From contig VZRR01004525.1 of assembly GCA_013398015.1 (NCBI GenBank), positions 62,001 through 126,000 of the forward strand: a DNA stretch of 64,000 bases, in the 5' to 3' direction. The DNA comes from Oreocharis arfaki (lineage: Eukaryota; Chordata; Aves; Passeriformes; Paramythiidae). Under the pieces are notes generated by a model, which saw nothing but the letters and a program-made list of their open reading frames with translations, did not search any database and was not told where the DNA came from. The position numbers were made by a program, and so were the translations under genes. This document shows, piece by piece, positions 12,553 through 26,359 of the stretch; position 1 is the first letter of the stretch, and each line of letters opens with the position of its first letter.

Positions 12553-14401
12553 CTGAAAGACAAAACAGGGACAAGTTTGTATGTGAGGCTGCTGAAGCCT
12601 CTAAGTAAGATTCATGAAGAGCTTGGAACTGCTGAGGTGGTGGCACTAACATAAATTTCTTTGCTCTCCTCCTCTTCCTTTCCCCCTGCCCACTCTGGGT
12701 TTTTTTTTTGCTTCTGCCTTCTTTTCTTCTTGAAATAATCTCATAGCTGAATTTTTCACATGCATACCTACAACTTTACCCAGCAGACATTGTGAACGAT
12801 GCAGAAGAGTGCTTCAGTGCATTGAAACCATACACTAATTAGGTTTCCTGAAACCTACGCATTTCTGTCCTCAGAATGAAAATGCCTAAATATGGACAAG
12901 CTATTTAAACTAGCTGACGTTACAGCTCTGTATCAGCATTGTAATTATTATTATACAGAACAGTCCAAACAGATATTTTTTTCCTGAAAAGGACACCTTT
13001 AAGAGCACCCCTAACAACTAGACACTTGCATTACTATTCAACATAACCCTTCACTTTATCTAACACTGCAAAAGTTTTCAGCTATTATTGCTATGCAGAA
13101 ATTGCACATTCAGCTCAGTGGGTTTCTCAGTAATCCTCAAATTCATGCCACTTACAGATTCATCAGCCTTTCAGACAGCTGGCTCCCTACAGTAAGGGAT
13201 GCAAAAGTCTAATGATCTCATTAGTAGCTAGAGGACTCTGCTTCACACTACTGTTTTTCCTGATTATATTATTCTTGCTGAAAATCACCTTTATTTTAGA
13301 ATACACAAAAGAAAGAAGGTGAAAGTAAAAAGATACCTATTTGCAAAAAAAAAGCAGCAAGTGATCATGCATGTTTAAAGGACAAAACCTTTGTCCTTTA
13401 AACCAAAACAGCTTACCAAATAGTAGCCATGAATTAAAAAACTATAAATACGCACTGAAGGACACAACACAGCCTACTAAAAGAAGCCTACTTTCTGAGC
13501 TTCCTATCTACCTTACAGAGAGCTCTCTGGTAAGGCCAGAAGACACCACAGAGCTCGTCCAGCTCAATGTCTGGATAAATACTGTTGTTCCTGTAGATGA
13601 ACATTCCTCTCTGTGATACAACTGTCCATTTCTGTCTAAGATGAATTTGCTTAACCCTCACTGACCTCAGGATATTCTTGTATACAGGCCTCTGACTACT
13701 CCTCCTTATTCAGGCACTTTTGAGACTGATCCTGCTGCCTGCCTTTTCTTTGACACAGACAGACTGGGCATCTCTCCAAGAGAGGGTTTTCCCTTTAGCC
13801 CTTCTCACAAATCATCTTTGGATTTCTCCCAACTTCTGCAGCACGGCCTGTCCAGCTCAGTCCATCCTGAGACAGGTCAGGACCCAGAAACCTCATCCTA
13901 ATCTTCTGTTCCCCAACAGTTGTTCATAACTACACACCACTGCAGCAGCACAAAAGAATTTATACCACCAATACCTGCATCACTTAACAGCCCAAGACAG
14001 AGACTCTCTCCTCAATCAGAATTTACTCATAATGCATTTTAGTATGCCTCCTCTAAAGAAAGACAGAGGTACAGCACATGCTGAAAACATCAGTTAAGGA
14101 AATTCACAGGTTTCTCGTCATGAGCTCTGAGTGGAACCAAACCCTGATCTCTGCCTGACAGTAGCACAGCTGTGACAGTGGGACAGACTGAGCCAGCCAG
14201 TCTCCAGCGTGGGGGAGACAGCTTAAAGCTGCCTTTGCTACCCTGACAAATGCGGGTTTGATGATTCAGTGTATTACCAGGCCGGCATGGGAGGGAAAAG
14301 AAAGCTCCCCTAGGGCAAGGAGGAACATTTCAAGGAAGTAAAGGCCAGAAAATTGCTTCTTCAATAGTCAGAAAGAACAGACTGATATGCCCACTTCTTA
14401 C
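12553..14401 (-). other. UNC13B: Intron
   Basis: About 1.8 kb with no recognisable element. Confidence 0.85.
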
Positions 14402-14517
14402 CTCATGAAGGCAAGTGTACTGAATATGATATGGAGCCACTTTCTCCTCGCCTTTGATCTCCACACTGATCTGCAGGCGGATAGCCCCAGACACTGCAGA
14501 CTTATCTGTTCGCTTCT
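14402..14517 (-). CDS. UNC13B: UNC13B C2B end / MUN start exon
   Basis: A 116-nt exon with acceptor TTTTTGCCTTCTAG and donor GAG|GTAAGA. It encodes EKRTDKSAVSGAIRLQISVE, then IKGEEKVAPYHIQYTCLHE. The first half is the last C2B strand; the second opens the linker into the MUN domain. It ends in phase 0. Compared with the mammalian protein, the only change noticed is Ile for Val in YHIQY. Confidence 0.96.
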
Positions 14518-15374
14518 CTAGAAGGCAAAAACATCAACAATTACATGCATTGTTCATGTTCAGAGCACAGCCATCTCATGGTGACAACTCTGGCAAAAGA
14601 AACTGCTGGAACCTCAGGCTGAGTCACCACAGAGAAAACTTTCTCTTTTTTTTCAAAACATTGAATAATACTAAGTAGACATCGGCTAAACAGCTGCCAT
14701 GATACACCCTCAATATGACACATCTAACTAGAACTATGCACATTTTTAGACAGCCTTTCTGTCAGCACATGTGCTACAGGGTCTTGGATTCAGTCAGCTG
14801 AACTAGAACCAACAAGGACAGATTCCTCTTCTGAGAACAGAGCTGATAGATGTGGAATTTGTCCCTAACTTCACCAGAACTTCCCTGAACTCCTGGGAGT
14901 TGGTTGTCCCTGTCAAGAAGATTCTGGATCTTCTAGGAAATGACAAATCCACAGTGCCTGTCAACTCAGCACCATCTGGTTGCTTGCTGGTACTTTCTAA
15001 AATAGTCACTGGAAAAGGTCTCAGCAACTTGCCAGCCCAGTGCAGGGCACCTGACAGTCTTACAGACTGGTAAAATGCTTGTGTTGACAAAAAAAGGACC
15101 ACAGGACAGCATGTTTCCAGCAGAGGTAGAACAGAATCCTGCTCCAAGCATTTCTCCCATTGTACTTTTCAAGGGCTGACAGAGAAAAACCATCAACCTA
15201 CTGACACATTATACTCCATTTTAACTGGGATCAGCTCTGCAGCAGCATCATATGCCCCTGAAACCATGTAAACGTTTTTGTCCCTTTCTTGCAAATTGTC
15301 CACATGCATCCAAGTGCTCTCAAATATTCCCAAACCAACATATGACACATTTTCAGTCCCAAGGCCCTGCTCAC
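14518..15374 (-). other. UNC13B: Intron
   Basis: No recognisable element. Frames of 114 and 133 codons on the minus strand are intron read-through or chance. Confidence 0.85.
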
Positions 15375-15544
15375 CAAGGTTATACCACACATCCATTTCT
15401 CCGCTCAGAGTGCGAACTTCAATGATTGTCTGCCCCAGGAAATCATCTGACTCGCGTTTCAGCCTCTGCTTGACACGAGACTTGATATCATCATCTTCAT
15501 CCCACACTCGCACCTTGATCCGGTCAGAGGAATTATGGCACTCA
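15375..15544 (-). CDS. UNC13B: UNC13B C2B domain exon 2
   Basis: A 170-nt exon with acceptor CTCTTGTTTGCAG and donor G|GTGAGC. It encodes [40 protein letters not shown] and [16 protein letters not shown]. Loop 3 of C2B carries the acidic cluster WDEDDD needed for calcium coordination, followed by the Munc13-specific basic helix ([11 protein letters not shown]). The frame appears to run on past the donor, but that is intron read-through. The 8.6-kb intron upstream of this exon is the second longest in the window. Confidence 0.97.
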
Positions 15545-18500
15545 CTGCAAACAAGAGAAAACGTAATTTTAAGAGTGCGCAGTGCAGCCAACATTTATAT
15601 GCCACATGCTCTGCATTCCTCTTGACCCACTCCCTCCAGTATCAGAGAGATGTATTAGCAAAGTGTAAACAATGCCTATTTATTCAAAAGTGGAGTGTCT
15701 GATACGAACCACATAACAACTTTCTGGTGCACTCTAAATGCCCCTGTGACATGGCAGATACTGCACTCCAGATGCATGCTGAAGGACCGCCCTGCCCCAA
15801 CCTCAGCCAGAAATTTCTGACTTCCTAAGTGGCTGTGACTCTGCTGCTTGTCCTCACTCTCAGAAGCAGCTCACAGAACTTGGGAATTCTCTTCACAGCT
15901 GTCAGTTTTGCTGCGAAGCCCACAGAAGCCTGGGGATAGCTAGGCTGGTTAATGCCAGCATACGCCCCCGCCAAAAATGACAATCAGCATCTAACTGGTT
16001 TCAACAGCTCTCTCCATCACTGACCTCCTGTTCAGCTGTAGGCCACCTGTCTTTATGCAGTTTCTAGGTTAGCACAGTGAAGACCTGTGACGAACACCCT
16101 TTGTGCTGGTTTATAACAAAGGAAAAACAGCTCAGATGGAGGTAGATCTCTTACTTCAAGACACTCACAAGGCAGTAGTGTATCAATGCGCAATAGATTA
16201 CACCACACTGCCTGAGGGGAACGGGTATGATACAGTAGTTACAGCATTGGTATTTAATTACTAGAATTGATTCTGCCTATTATTCACAGCTTAGACTGAT
16301 ACTTTGTGCTCTGGGCAGGTCAATAAGGACATTTCCATTAAAAGAAGCAGTTTACTGTTTGATGAATCGACACCCTCCAGTTTAATGCACAGACAGAATT
16401 TCCAGACTCTCCCCATTTTTTAGGTGTTCAAATACCTTTTGTAGACCCAAACAGGCTCCTGGATGTCAGAAGTGGGTAGAACTGTATTATAACAGCTCTG
16501 TCCATTTACAGGGCATGCAATAAAGCAATTTGAATGCTCATATGAGACCATGACAAGGGTGATTACTCACCATAACCACTACAAATGTCTACCCTCAAGC
16601 AAATAAAACCTATGAAAACAGGCAACTGCTGCTGAAGGCCTGTTTTCCAGCCTTTTTAACACTAACATGCTGCATCTGTTGCTAAGCAACAGGGAGAAAG
16701 AAGAAATGGGTCAGAAGAGATCTGCTAAGCTTGGTCAATAGGATGTGGCTGGTTATGAGCATGCTCTCTGCCAAGAAACCATTTGGACTCTTACTGCCAC
16801 CATTGTGATTCAGGACAACGTTTAACAGACATCCATGCAGCTCCTACTGATTTTTCCAGTAGAGAGGAGTAGCTAGGAATTATATAGACAAGGTTAGAGG
16901 CAATTCCATGCAGCTCTGATCACAGGCAGAGCACATTGCTGCTCCCTGCCTTTGCTGTGCAATCCAATCTGTATTTAGAGTTCAGAATAAAAGAGGTTCC
17001 ATGTTTGTCTCCCATCTTCACTCTCCTCTCCCTCCTCCTTTACTTCACGAATGTCTTCCCAACAAAACCATGCAAACAAGTGTTCACAAGCAGGGAATGG
17101 TTAGAATTGCTGCTCTTTGTAGCTCTCAAATTTATCTGAGTGCTTTGCCATGTCTGCCAGCAATACAGCCTAAGCATGTAAAAGAAATCCTCTGTTCCTG
17201 ACATGGTGCAGTAATGTACAGCCTGGAAGTATTGTAGAGGCTCAGTGTTCAGAAACGGATGGGCGCCTCAAAACACAACTTGCACACAGAGCTATTTGCA
17301 AAGCAGCAGTAAGCTAACTACTGACTTCTTCAGACATCACCTTCTGGGTGACAGCTCTTTGCTAGGACCACTTTGGTGTTCTTTCTTTGCTTCCAATGGT
17401 CTTTCCTTAAGGAAAACGCTCACTGTTCAAATCTAAATCTAACTTAAGCAGTCCCAAACACATCATCCCCTGCTCCTCGGGTGCCCGGCTATCATCCTTC
17501 ACTCCAGTACAGCAGCATAACTCACTGCAACATCCTACAGGAAACCTTCCAATAGCATTTACTGAGCTACTAAAGCTTCTATTTTACCACACCTTTCTTT
17601 GCTGTTTTTAAGAGAATGCTCAACTTGCTTTCTTTGTGCTGGTCCCATGCCAGAGAATGAGCTTTATCACTTGCTCACAGCAGCTGAAAGCCTTGAGCTG
17701 GTGGCTTACCATCAAACACTTAACTCTGTAGAACCACAGTCCTTGATGTGGTGAAGCAGCACAGTTGTGTCAAAACTAGTTCACTTTTCAGTGGGCACAC
17801 CAAAACAGAATCATGAACACTGGAAAACTTGGGCTTGCTGACAGGTAACAACTTTCTAACTAATGAGAAATAGCTTCCAATTTGTGACAGTGACACGACT
17901 CCATAAGACTGTGGCTAACAAGCTCTGCTGCTAGAAGCCTTCCCCTTCATTAATACAGGAGTTGGCACATTTCTCAAGATGCCTGCCCCACTTCTAGCTA
18001 TGTTTTTATGAAGCTTGATTTCACTGTGTGCACACGTATGTCTGTCCACCCTCCCACAGCTGAGCTCTCACAGCTTTTCCCAAGAGGATGCAGAGAAAAA
18101 AAAATACTCTGTGACCCCACCAAAAGGAAGAAATTAACAAATACTTTCAGGTCCCTTTCAAAGAGCAAGAGACTGGAAACCAGGTCTGCTATGTACATGG
18201 CTCAAACCTTTTCTTTTTTATCCATATTGTCTCAGTGTTTGGAGTGGTGCCATTTTTATAAAAGAACTAACTTTTACACTTCAAGCTACCAAATGAAGTA
18301 ACATTTTCCAGAAAACGCATACAAAATCTTTAAGAAAAATAAGGTTTGAATTTTTTTTTCCATTAAGATTTTCTGCCTGAAGCCAGTGGTTGCTGCACTG
18401 GAAGCAGCTGAGCCTGGTTCTGCTGACTTGCTCGCTATCCCACTCTCTACCTCCATCTATTTTGCCACGTTCCCCTTTAGTCTTACACAGCACTGAAGCC

Positions 18501-21500
18501 CCAGCACCCACACACGTCCCCTGCACTGTCAATATTTGGGTCTCTTCCCATGCCCAGCTGAGGGGAAGCACGAGAGCACACGAAGCTGTGGTTAATTCTG
18601 GTCTGCTCACACAGTGACATGCCCACACACACGGTAATTAGTATATTGGTGGCTAAACAGAACAAGCAACTGTTGAATTTACACTGTAGTTCCTCCCACA
18701 ATGAAGTTAGCAATTTGTATCCCTCTAATCTAGCTCCAACTTCTGCAAAAAAATTGTAGGAAGTGATTCTCAGTGATCATCTGAGATCTCTGCCCATCCA
18801 GAAAGGCTGGGCCAGATGGGCTTGGATGATGTCAGGGGCCTGGGACAGGTCACTGCCTGTACCTTATCTGCTCCAAAATGTGGAGAGAAAGAAAAAGGAG
18901 AAGTGCCTAAAAAAGACCAGAACACTACTTCTGAACCAATTCATACATAGAAACAAAAACCCCAACAACATTTGTGCTGGATTTGCTAATTCTGCCCTGT
19001 AGAGCTGACAGGATAATAAAGACAAAACACAACATGTAGGTTTAAGTAAGAACATACAATTAAAGTAAAGGACCAGAGGAAGAAACAACATTTTGCAGAT
19101 TTTAAAGTAGATCAGTCAAGCCCAGAAGTGAGTTGTTTCACGGTATTTTGATACTAAAAAATATTTATGGTTCAAAGAGTCTAGTGAATATCTGTATGTC
19201 CATATTCTGTGAGCAGTTTCCTTTCTGCTGACACAGTTCTCAAGAAGAGCCTGTAAAGTTCCACAGTCCAGTGCAGGGGACATTTCAAGCAACGGCAGAG
19301 AAAGAAAGAAAGTACACAGCTGCTTACAGAAATAATGGATGAGAGTACAGGAGGTGGGAAAATGCAAAGGAGAGAACAGATCAGCAAGACTTTAGGACCT
19401 GTGATCATTTTAGGAGGACTCTCTGCTTCTGAGGAGCAAAGCCTAAAAAAAAAGAAGTGATTGTCTGGAAAATGAGAAAGGAAGGAGTAGTTGTAGCAAC
19501 CAATATGAGAAAGCCCAGGAAAAAGTTGCAACAACATACAGAGGGGGAGCAGAAGAAGAGTTGTTTTGGGAAATGATGTGGCTGAAAAAGCAGGAGGATT
19601 CAAATCTGGTTCAAATGAAGTGTCATAACATTGCAGGGTCCAATTGGCAGCTCAGTTGTGGCCAGCTGCAGTGGGAATGGAAGGCAGAAAACTTCTCAGA
19701 AGAGGCTCATTTTAAAATGATGACAACACTCCTCTTTTACGGAGAAAAAAGGACAGTGGAGAAAACACTGAAGGCAAAATAATAGTCGAAAGAGAACGAA
19801 GGAAAATCCTCAGTAGCTTATAAGTTAAGCACGACAGCACAATAATATGCCCCGAGAGCCTGTTGTTGCTGTCTAAGAATAAAGAAATGAGTTTTCTCTT
19901 CTTACTAGCAGGAAGCTCTTTTCTTAGGAGAACAAGTACAATCATTTGCTGTTACCCAGTGTTACAACACCAACTGACAAATTAATGGTGCAGCTCTTCA
20001 AACTACAAAGAGCAGATAAGATGATTCTGCATTTTACATCCTCAGCTACATTAACTCAGCTTTCCACCAGATGCTTGCCACAAGGCTTCAAGTCTGTGTT
20101 CAGATTTAAGTCTCACACTGGTAACTGAGCAGGGAAACAAGTGAGATTTTATCAGAGTGCCAGTTTCAGTATCTGCAGCACCTGGAGATTAAAGAAAGCA
20201 AGACAAACAGGATGGCCCCTGCCACATAGTGAAGGGAGTCCAAGGAGGGAGAGTTACATTGGTGATAAATACAGTGATCTCAGAAGGGGAAGCCTAAAAT
20301 ACAGCTCTGGAACAGTACATATAATCACAGAGATAACTGAAAGATGTTGAGCTTGACAACACACTCAGCAGCTGAAAGGAAAACTGCAGAACCAAACAGA
20401 AGCCTTTGGCTAACTAGCTAGTAGTTAGCTGAGCAGCAGCAACTTTCCCAAAGGATTAACAGGTATGTATACCATGTGGGCTCTGCATGTCCCAGTAAAA
20501 TACCAGCTGTCCACTAGCCTGAGGCCCTGCATCCATTTTAACTCGGTTATTCTTCTTCAGTGAGAAAGAATAAACGTGCCTCTTGCAACCTGTTCAGAGA
20601 CAATGTAATCTGTTCCAGGCAATGATTTCACACCCACCATTCAAAGCTTCAGACATAGCTGTACTCAGACCATACAACTTCAAGGGGATATTACTGTAAA
20701 ATGAACAAGTAATTTTGCACCTATGCCAGGAAAAACAGCAGTGTCCTGTTTGAATCCAGTAACATTGAGTGCAAGCAGCCTCCGAACAACCCCAGAGCCC
20801 TCCCTTTAAAACTGAAATTGCCTGTGGTCAGGTTTATCCCCCTAAGCACTGTCTGGTATTGTAACCCATGCAAATGGATGCTCAGCTTCAGCCATTACAG
20901 GAAAAAAATATTTCAGGAATCCTGTAATTTCCACTGACAGTCTAACACATGTCTAAATGGGGAATTACTGGCTTGTTCTAATTGCACTGAATATGGCAAA
21001 AATAGCTTCCTTCTAATATTACTGGACTGCTTCGTAAGGAAACCAGAGTTTTAGAGACTTGTTATGAAAGCTTCTACGTTCCAACAAGTTTTGTGAAAAA
21101 ACAACAGCTAGAGGGAGAAGAGAAACCCATACCAGCTGCTGTCCCTGGAAAGCCTGCATGAGCTGGCTCTCATGTACCAACCACTACACACAACCCGGAA
21201 TCCAACTGCTGGCAGGACACGTGCTGCCTTCTGTCCAGCCAGAGCTAAGGGCAAGGGAAGAGAGCTCAGGGCACAGGGGAGAAAAGTAAGTGGTAAATGG
21301 AGGACGAGATCTGTAAGCCTGCTCATCATAACTAGAGGAAAGGAATTGGGATTTACTGCCTGAGGGAAAGGGATGTAAACCCAAGGGAAGCAGGGTTTCC
21401 TTAGTGCACGCTCACAGAACATGTCTGTGTTGCAGTGGCTGGAGTCTTCCACTAAGCTTCCTGCTGCCAACCATCACATATGAAAAGTCTGCATCAAGCC

Positions 21501-24167
21501 TGCAACACTTTGAACACAGCAGAAAAATCAACACCTTATGTTTTCAAAGGTCTTCAAACTTTGATGCAATATAAAAAAATCTCTCCATAACAACGTATTT
21601 CCTAAAGCTATAGATGTAAATATAAAAAGGGATAATTTTCAGAAAGAAACATCCTGCAAATCACTTGCTCAGGCAACATGAAAACACTGCAAGAACTGGT
21701 GATTAATCTAAGCAGATGCCTACAGTTACACAGGCTAGTAACGACCTAAATAGCACTCTGAATGGAAACCCAAAGCATTTTCAACTTTGCCTTTTCTAAA
21801 ACATTATTCTAAATCTGGACTTTAGAACTGGGTCAAACCTACCACACTATTTTTTTTCTGAAAATATATGGAAAAGGAACAAAGCCATTTTTAGGGAGAG
21901 ATATTTAAGTTTATATACTTTTCTATCCATCACTGCAAATAAGCCAAAAACCCCTTATTTAAAATAGGCTACCAGAGCCTCAAATTTTTTAAAACTTATT
22001 TAAGCTGCTTTTAATAAACTTTACTGTAGAAAGAGTATAGCTTGTAGAAAGAGTTATATCACTCATCTGTACAAAGTATGCTTCATTCATGCCATGGATT
22101 ATAACAACAGTGTTATAATTCTAATTATTGATGCACACAGATTTCTGGCTCTACATTCAGCCTTTGAAAAGACACTGGAATTGTGATCACACGAAAGGCA
22201 CTAGGCACATAATGAACATCAGCTACAAACAAGTCCACCAAGCCAAAGAGAAAAGAAACAGCATTGCTGACACACACATTAGTAACTGACCTGACCTCTC
22301 TACTTGCACATCTTGCTCCTTTTGAATTAACTATTTTGAACACCAAAGCTTTCACATGTCTACTGCAAGGTTTACAGTAACTACCAGCACATCTATCTCT
22401 CACTACAAGAAATAACCTCATTCTAAGAATCAGAGACACCTCCCCATCCTACCCTTTAAAATCTGACAATCTCTTGATTGACCTGACAATCTCTTCTAAA
22501 AAAGCCTGGTATGTAATGGGTATTTTGGGCCTGAATGTGTTGATTTAAATTTCCATTTGATTATGGGGCAGAATATTTTAGAATTTAAAGAGCTGTAGGC
22601 TGCAAAAAGATCCATAAATGCAAAATAGAAACTTGGGTGTGTAGAAAACCAGTGCTGCACACACTTGTAAATGACTCTCTCCTCATCCAGCAGAAGGTGA
22701 GCTTTGACACCTGCTAATTAAATAAGACACTGATTCCAGTACTGAATGCTCTCCAGACATCAGTGTGGACACTGTGCTCATTCCCTTCATCTCCCCCTGC
22801 TATTCCAAAGCAATGAAGAGAACTACTACAGGCAAGACAGAAAGTAGCATCAACTCTAATGCCCAGAGCATGTTGTCTGCTGAACCACAGACATGGCGAT
22901 TAAGTCTAAATGATGTCACGGTTAAAACTGTGACATTCATTACACTCTGCTGTCTATCTTTACACAGAATATTTGTTGAAACTCCTAAAATTAGAAGGGA
23001 GCACACTGCAAGTACCATGGTAACTACTTGGCATGGTAAATCAAGGTCCTTAAGGCTCCCACACAGATTTGCTGCTATTGTGACTAGAGTTATCCACATG
23101 GCACCTAAGCATTCTTAGTACTTACCAAGCAGCAATGTTACCTTGGATTAAACTAAGAATAAAGCCAAGGGCTTACTCGCTCAAAATAGCAGTAGGATTT
23201 TTCTGACGTTAATGAGTAGCTCAAAACTGCTTAAAAATAGTTTTGTTTGTACTGTACATTGTAAAGACAAAGCTGGACTGATATAAATCTGATTTTAAAA
23301 CACAAACAAATTGCACTTCACAGACAGAGCTCCCCCCAAGCAGTTCAGGGAAGAGCAGGGAGGAAAAGAAAGGAAGAAAAGAGATGGTACAGTGGAAGAC
23401 CTTACACATTAAAAGAAATAAATATTGCTGATGTTGAATGAGATCACCCAGAATCTTCAGAAAACACTTGCTGGATTTCATGTCTCCATTTTGGTTTATA
23501 CATCTTCAATGACAAATTGAACGTACTGTTTGCTTATTCAATAAAAGCAGGATGGAACAGTATATTTTCTGTGTAGCTGTTATGTAAGGAATTGTTCCTC
23601 CAGTCTTTGCTTTCAATTCAGACATCAATACACTGGTCATTTTGAAAGCTCTCTCTCACAACAATAACTCCTTTGAGTTATTGCTACATTGATTTTCCAA
23701 AACTGAAAGAAGAGGCTGCCTGTGTCACAGACAACTGACAACTAATTACCTTAAATTTGTTTGCCAAACACCAGTAGCAGATCCCAGAAATAGGTCACAG
23801 AAGTTTCCTTAGTCTTTTATATAAACGTTATCTCATATTACAAAGAATTTTTTTAGCCAGGAACAACAGTTGATGATTTAAATATTCTCCTTTCTCTTTA
23901 GCATTCTCTAGGAACATCAGTATAAGAGTGTTCATAAAACAGACGATTTGTATATACACAAAGAAGACAGATGGGATAAATAGGTGTGCACTACCTACAT
24001 TGTTGAAGATGTCAACCCTCCACACACACACAATGCTGAGCAAAAATAGAACCATCCCAGATTACAGGTTATGTGGGAATGCATACTGAGAGAGAAGACA
24101 CAGCTGTCAAAGCACAGATCATACAAACAGGTGACATGGGGCTGAGAATCCTCATCAGAGCACTTAC
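15545..24167 (-). other. UNC13B: Long intron splitting C2B
   Basis: About 8.6 kb. It holds an RFX-type palindrome at 16676-16692. No CR1 or other transposon was recognised, and the longest frame (140 codons, minus, 19181-19603) has no homology I can name. Confidence 0.8.
16676..16692. promoter_or_regulatory. RFX X-box-like palindrome
   Basis: CTGTTGCTAAGCAACAG is a perfect 8-bp inverted repeat around one A and contains GTTGCTAAGCAAC, which fits the RFX-family X-box (two GTTGCY half-sites with a 1-nt spacer). It lies in the long intron splitting C2B. Binding is inferred from the motif alone. Confidence 0.5.
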
Positions 24168-24309
24168 AAGTAAAACTTCTCTTCCCAGACAGGGTTCAGA
24201 TTCCCAAAGATCGTTTTCGTCCTCTTCTTTGTTTTACCCACTTGAACAGTTACATATGGATCACTGGACCCAGTCTTGTCTTTGGCCTGCAGACCCTGAG
24301 CACACACCA
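24168..24309 (-). CDS. UNC13B: UNC13B C2B domain exon 1
   Basis: A 142-nt exon with acceptor TTTTCCTTGCAG and donor TT|GTAAGTG. It encodes VVCAQGLQAKDKTGSSDPYV followed by TVQVGKTKKRTKT and GNLNPVWEEKFYF. The two aspartates of calcium-binding loop 1 (KDKTGSSDPY) are present, as is the polybasic strand that contacts phosphoinositides. C2B of Munc13 senses residual calcium and PIP2 and raises priming during activity. The last codon (Phe) is completed by the next exon. Confidence 0.97.
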
Positions 24310-24617
24310 CTGCAAGGAAAAGAGAAGGGTTACCACCACCACGCAACAAGACAGTGTGTCTGACCACCACGTGAAGCAGCAGCTCATAATGGCCAGAGAA
24401 ACAGGAATATCTCTCATGAGAGCACTTCTGATGAGCCTCAGCTGAAGGTGCACTGCAGTGCCTGCAATAGGGGCATCTCCACCTGCTACCTGTGTGTGCA
24501 CTCAGCAGAAAGACACAGAGGTCAGAGAAGCCCTTCCTCTCTGTTCTAGTTTCACACCAGCTCTCTTACTTGAGGTTCCCAAGCGAGACCAAGAGAACCC
24601 AGGACTCTCCTACTCAC

Positions 24618-24845
24618 CGGTGATCGTGATCTTTGCCGACCATTTTGAGGTACCATCAAGCACGCTCTGTTTCACTGTCTTCATCTGCTGAGCATGCGTC
24701 ATTTTGCTCTCACAAAACACATCTCTGATCAAGTCAAAGATCTCGGGCTTGTTCCGCTCCCGGATTTTCATGCGATCCTTCATGGCCATGATGAAATTCT
24801 GTGTCCGGTCTTCAGCTCCATGCTTTGAGCTCTTCTCCGCTGCTC
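24618..24845 (-). CDS. UNC13B: UNC13B C1-C2B linker exon
   Basis: A 228-nt exon with acceptor CTGCTGCACAG and donor G|GTGAGT. It encodes RAAEKSSKHGAEDRTQNFIM, a basic helix MKDRMKIRERNKPEIF, a variable segment, and KQSVLDGTSKWSAKITIT, where the first C2B beta strand begins. It joins C1 to C2B and is very close to the mammalian sequence. The most divergent part is DVFCESKMTHAQQMK, also variable among Munc13 paralogues. Confidence 0.96.
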
Positions 24846-26327
24846 CTGTGCAGCAGAAAATACACCGTGCTCATCAGAAACAAACGCACACGAAATCACG
24901 TCTCACTGAATCTGGACAGGGGGCTCAAAACCACAAGTTACCCTTCACATGGTGGCTCCTGATACTGACTTTTACACTCATTCCCCCCCATTTCAACATA
25001 CACAGAGAACGTGGACCATCTGGAGGTGGAGGGGATAGTTCCTCCATAATCTGGGATCAGACTGCCCTCCTAACAACAGGTTGACTTAACATCCTTACAG
25101 CTGAGGAAGACCCAGAAATGAGGTTCCTAAATTAACAGCAGCATCAGCATGCTCTCTGCTCTCATATCCTTGATATGAATAAATAAACCCTTGCTTGGGC
25201 AAGTGCTAAGAAGACGACACAGGACCTCCATTACAAATAGTACCTATGAGCTTATCTCAGTTCTGCACTTCAACACCCCTGAAGAGCAGAAGTTCAGATA
25301 GGTCCAAACTGTCAGCATTTTCTACTCATATGCATCACAAAGCTCCCTGCTCAGCCCATAGTCACAGCAAATCTATGTCTCATTCTACCTGGAACACCCT
25401 GTCTGGATCAGGCACCAAGCTGCAGACACACGACAAGCCAGAGACAAGCCTCTCTGGATGCCATTCGATTTTATCAGTTCGTATGGAGACAACTCAAATA
25501 ATCAATTTCTAGAACTGCACAGGTATATCATCTATAACAAATACCTATAAGAAAGCAAGCTCAATAGTTCAAAACTTGGGCCATCATAAACATGCCGTGC
25601 TACTTGAGTGTCCAGCAGCTGGAAACACAAGAGCCAGGCATGGCGTCTATAACTGCGCAGGTAGTCAACTGCATCTGAAAAAAGAGAAGCCTCTGGTCGC
25701 TTGCATACCTCTTACAAAATTTCCAAGTCCGTATAATTATGAGATAAGACTACTCCCACGACCGAATACTTCCTACTCAATTCTGACAGTCATTTTTACT
25801 GTCAAAATTTAGAAACTGACTACTGTGTCAGATGTGAGGCATGCATCAATAAAACCACCAATGTGAGCTAACAGGGCAAATAACTCAGGTGTGAAATGAA
25901 AAGCAGGAACTCAGGATTGCACAGTCTCTCTATACACTGTCTGCAGCAATTTCAAATTATGATCTTAAGTCAGATTAAGTTAAACCAGTACAAAAGTCCT
26001 GTGAACGCATTCAATCATACCCTTTCTGTTTAATGTAATACACTTCTGTTTGTTTTTCTTCTCCAGGATAGTTTAATTAAAGTAAGCCTAGTCCTAGAAA
26101 AAATGTCCTCATTCAGGTATTCACCAAATATTAAATTACCTTAAAAATATGTATTAAAGCAGGTGCAAGCTGTGTGCAAAGGGAGTCATCAATCACAAAG
26201 AGACATGAAACTGTTTTCTTCCAGAAGTGGGCAAATATGGTATCTGAAGCACCTTTGGTATAAGGAATTACAGTTTCACATACGAAACTCTTTCAGCAAG
26301 TAGTGACTAAATATGAAAAAGGTTCTA

Positions 26328-26332
<5 letters not shown>

Positions 26333-26359
<27 letters not shown>
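26333..26359. repeat. (CA)n microsatellite
   Basis: Uninterrupted CA dinucleotides for about 27 bp; likely polymorphic. Confidence 0.97.

Noticed and set aside
15193..15594. 133-codon frame covering C2B exon 2
   Set aside because: Only 15375-15544 is exon. The flanks are intron read-through: the sequence after WYNL stops matching Munc13 exactly at a consensus donor.
19181..19603. 140-codon minus-strand frame rich in Leu/Phe/Ser
   Set aside because: Pyrimidine-rich intron sequence mimicking membrane segments; no homology, no initiator context or splice support.
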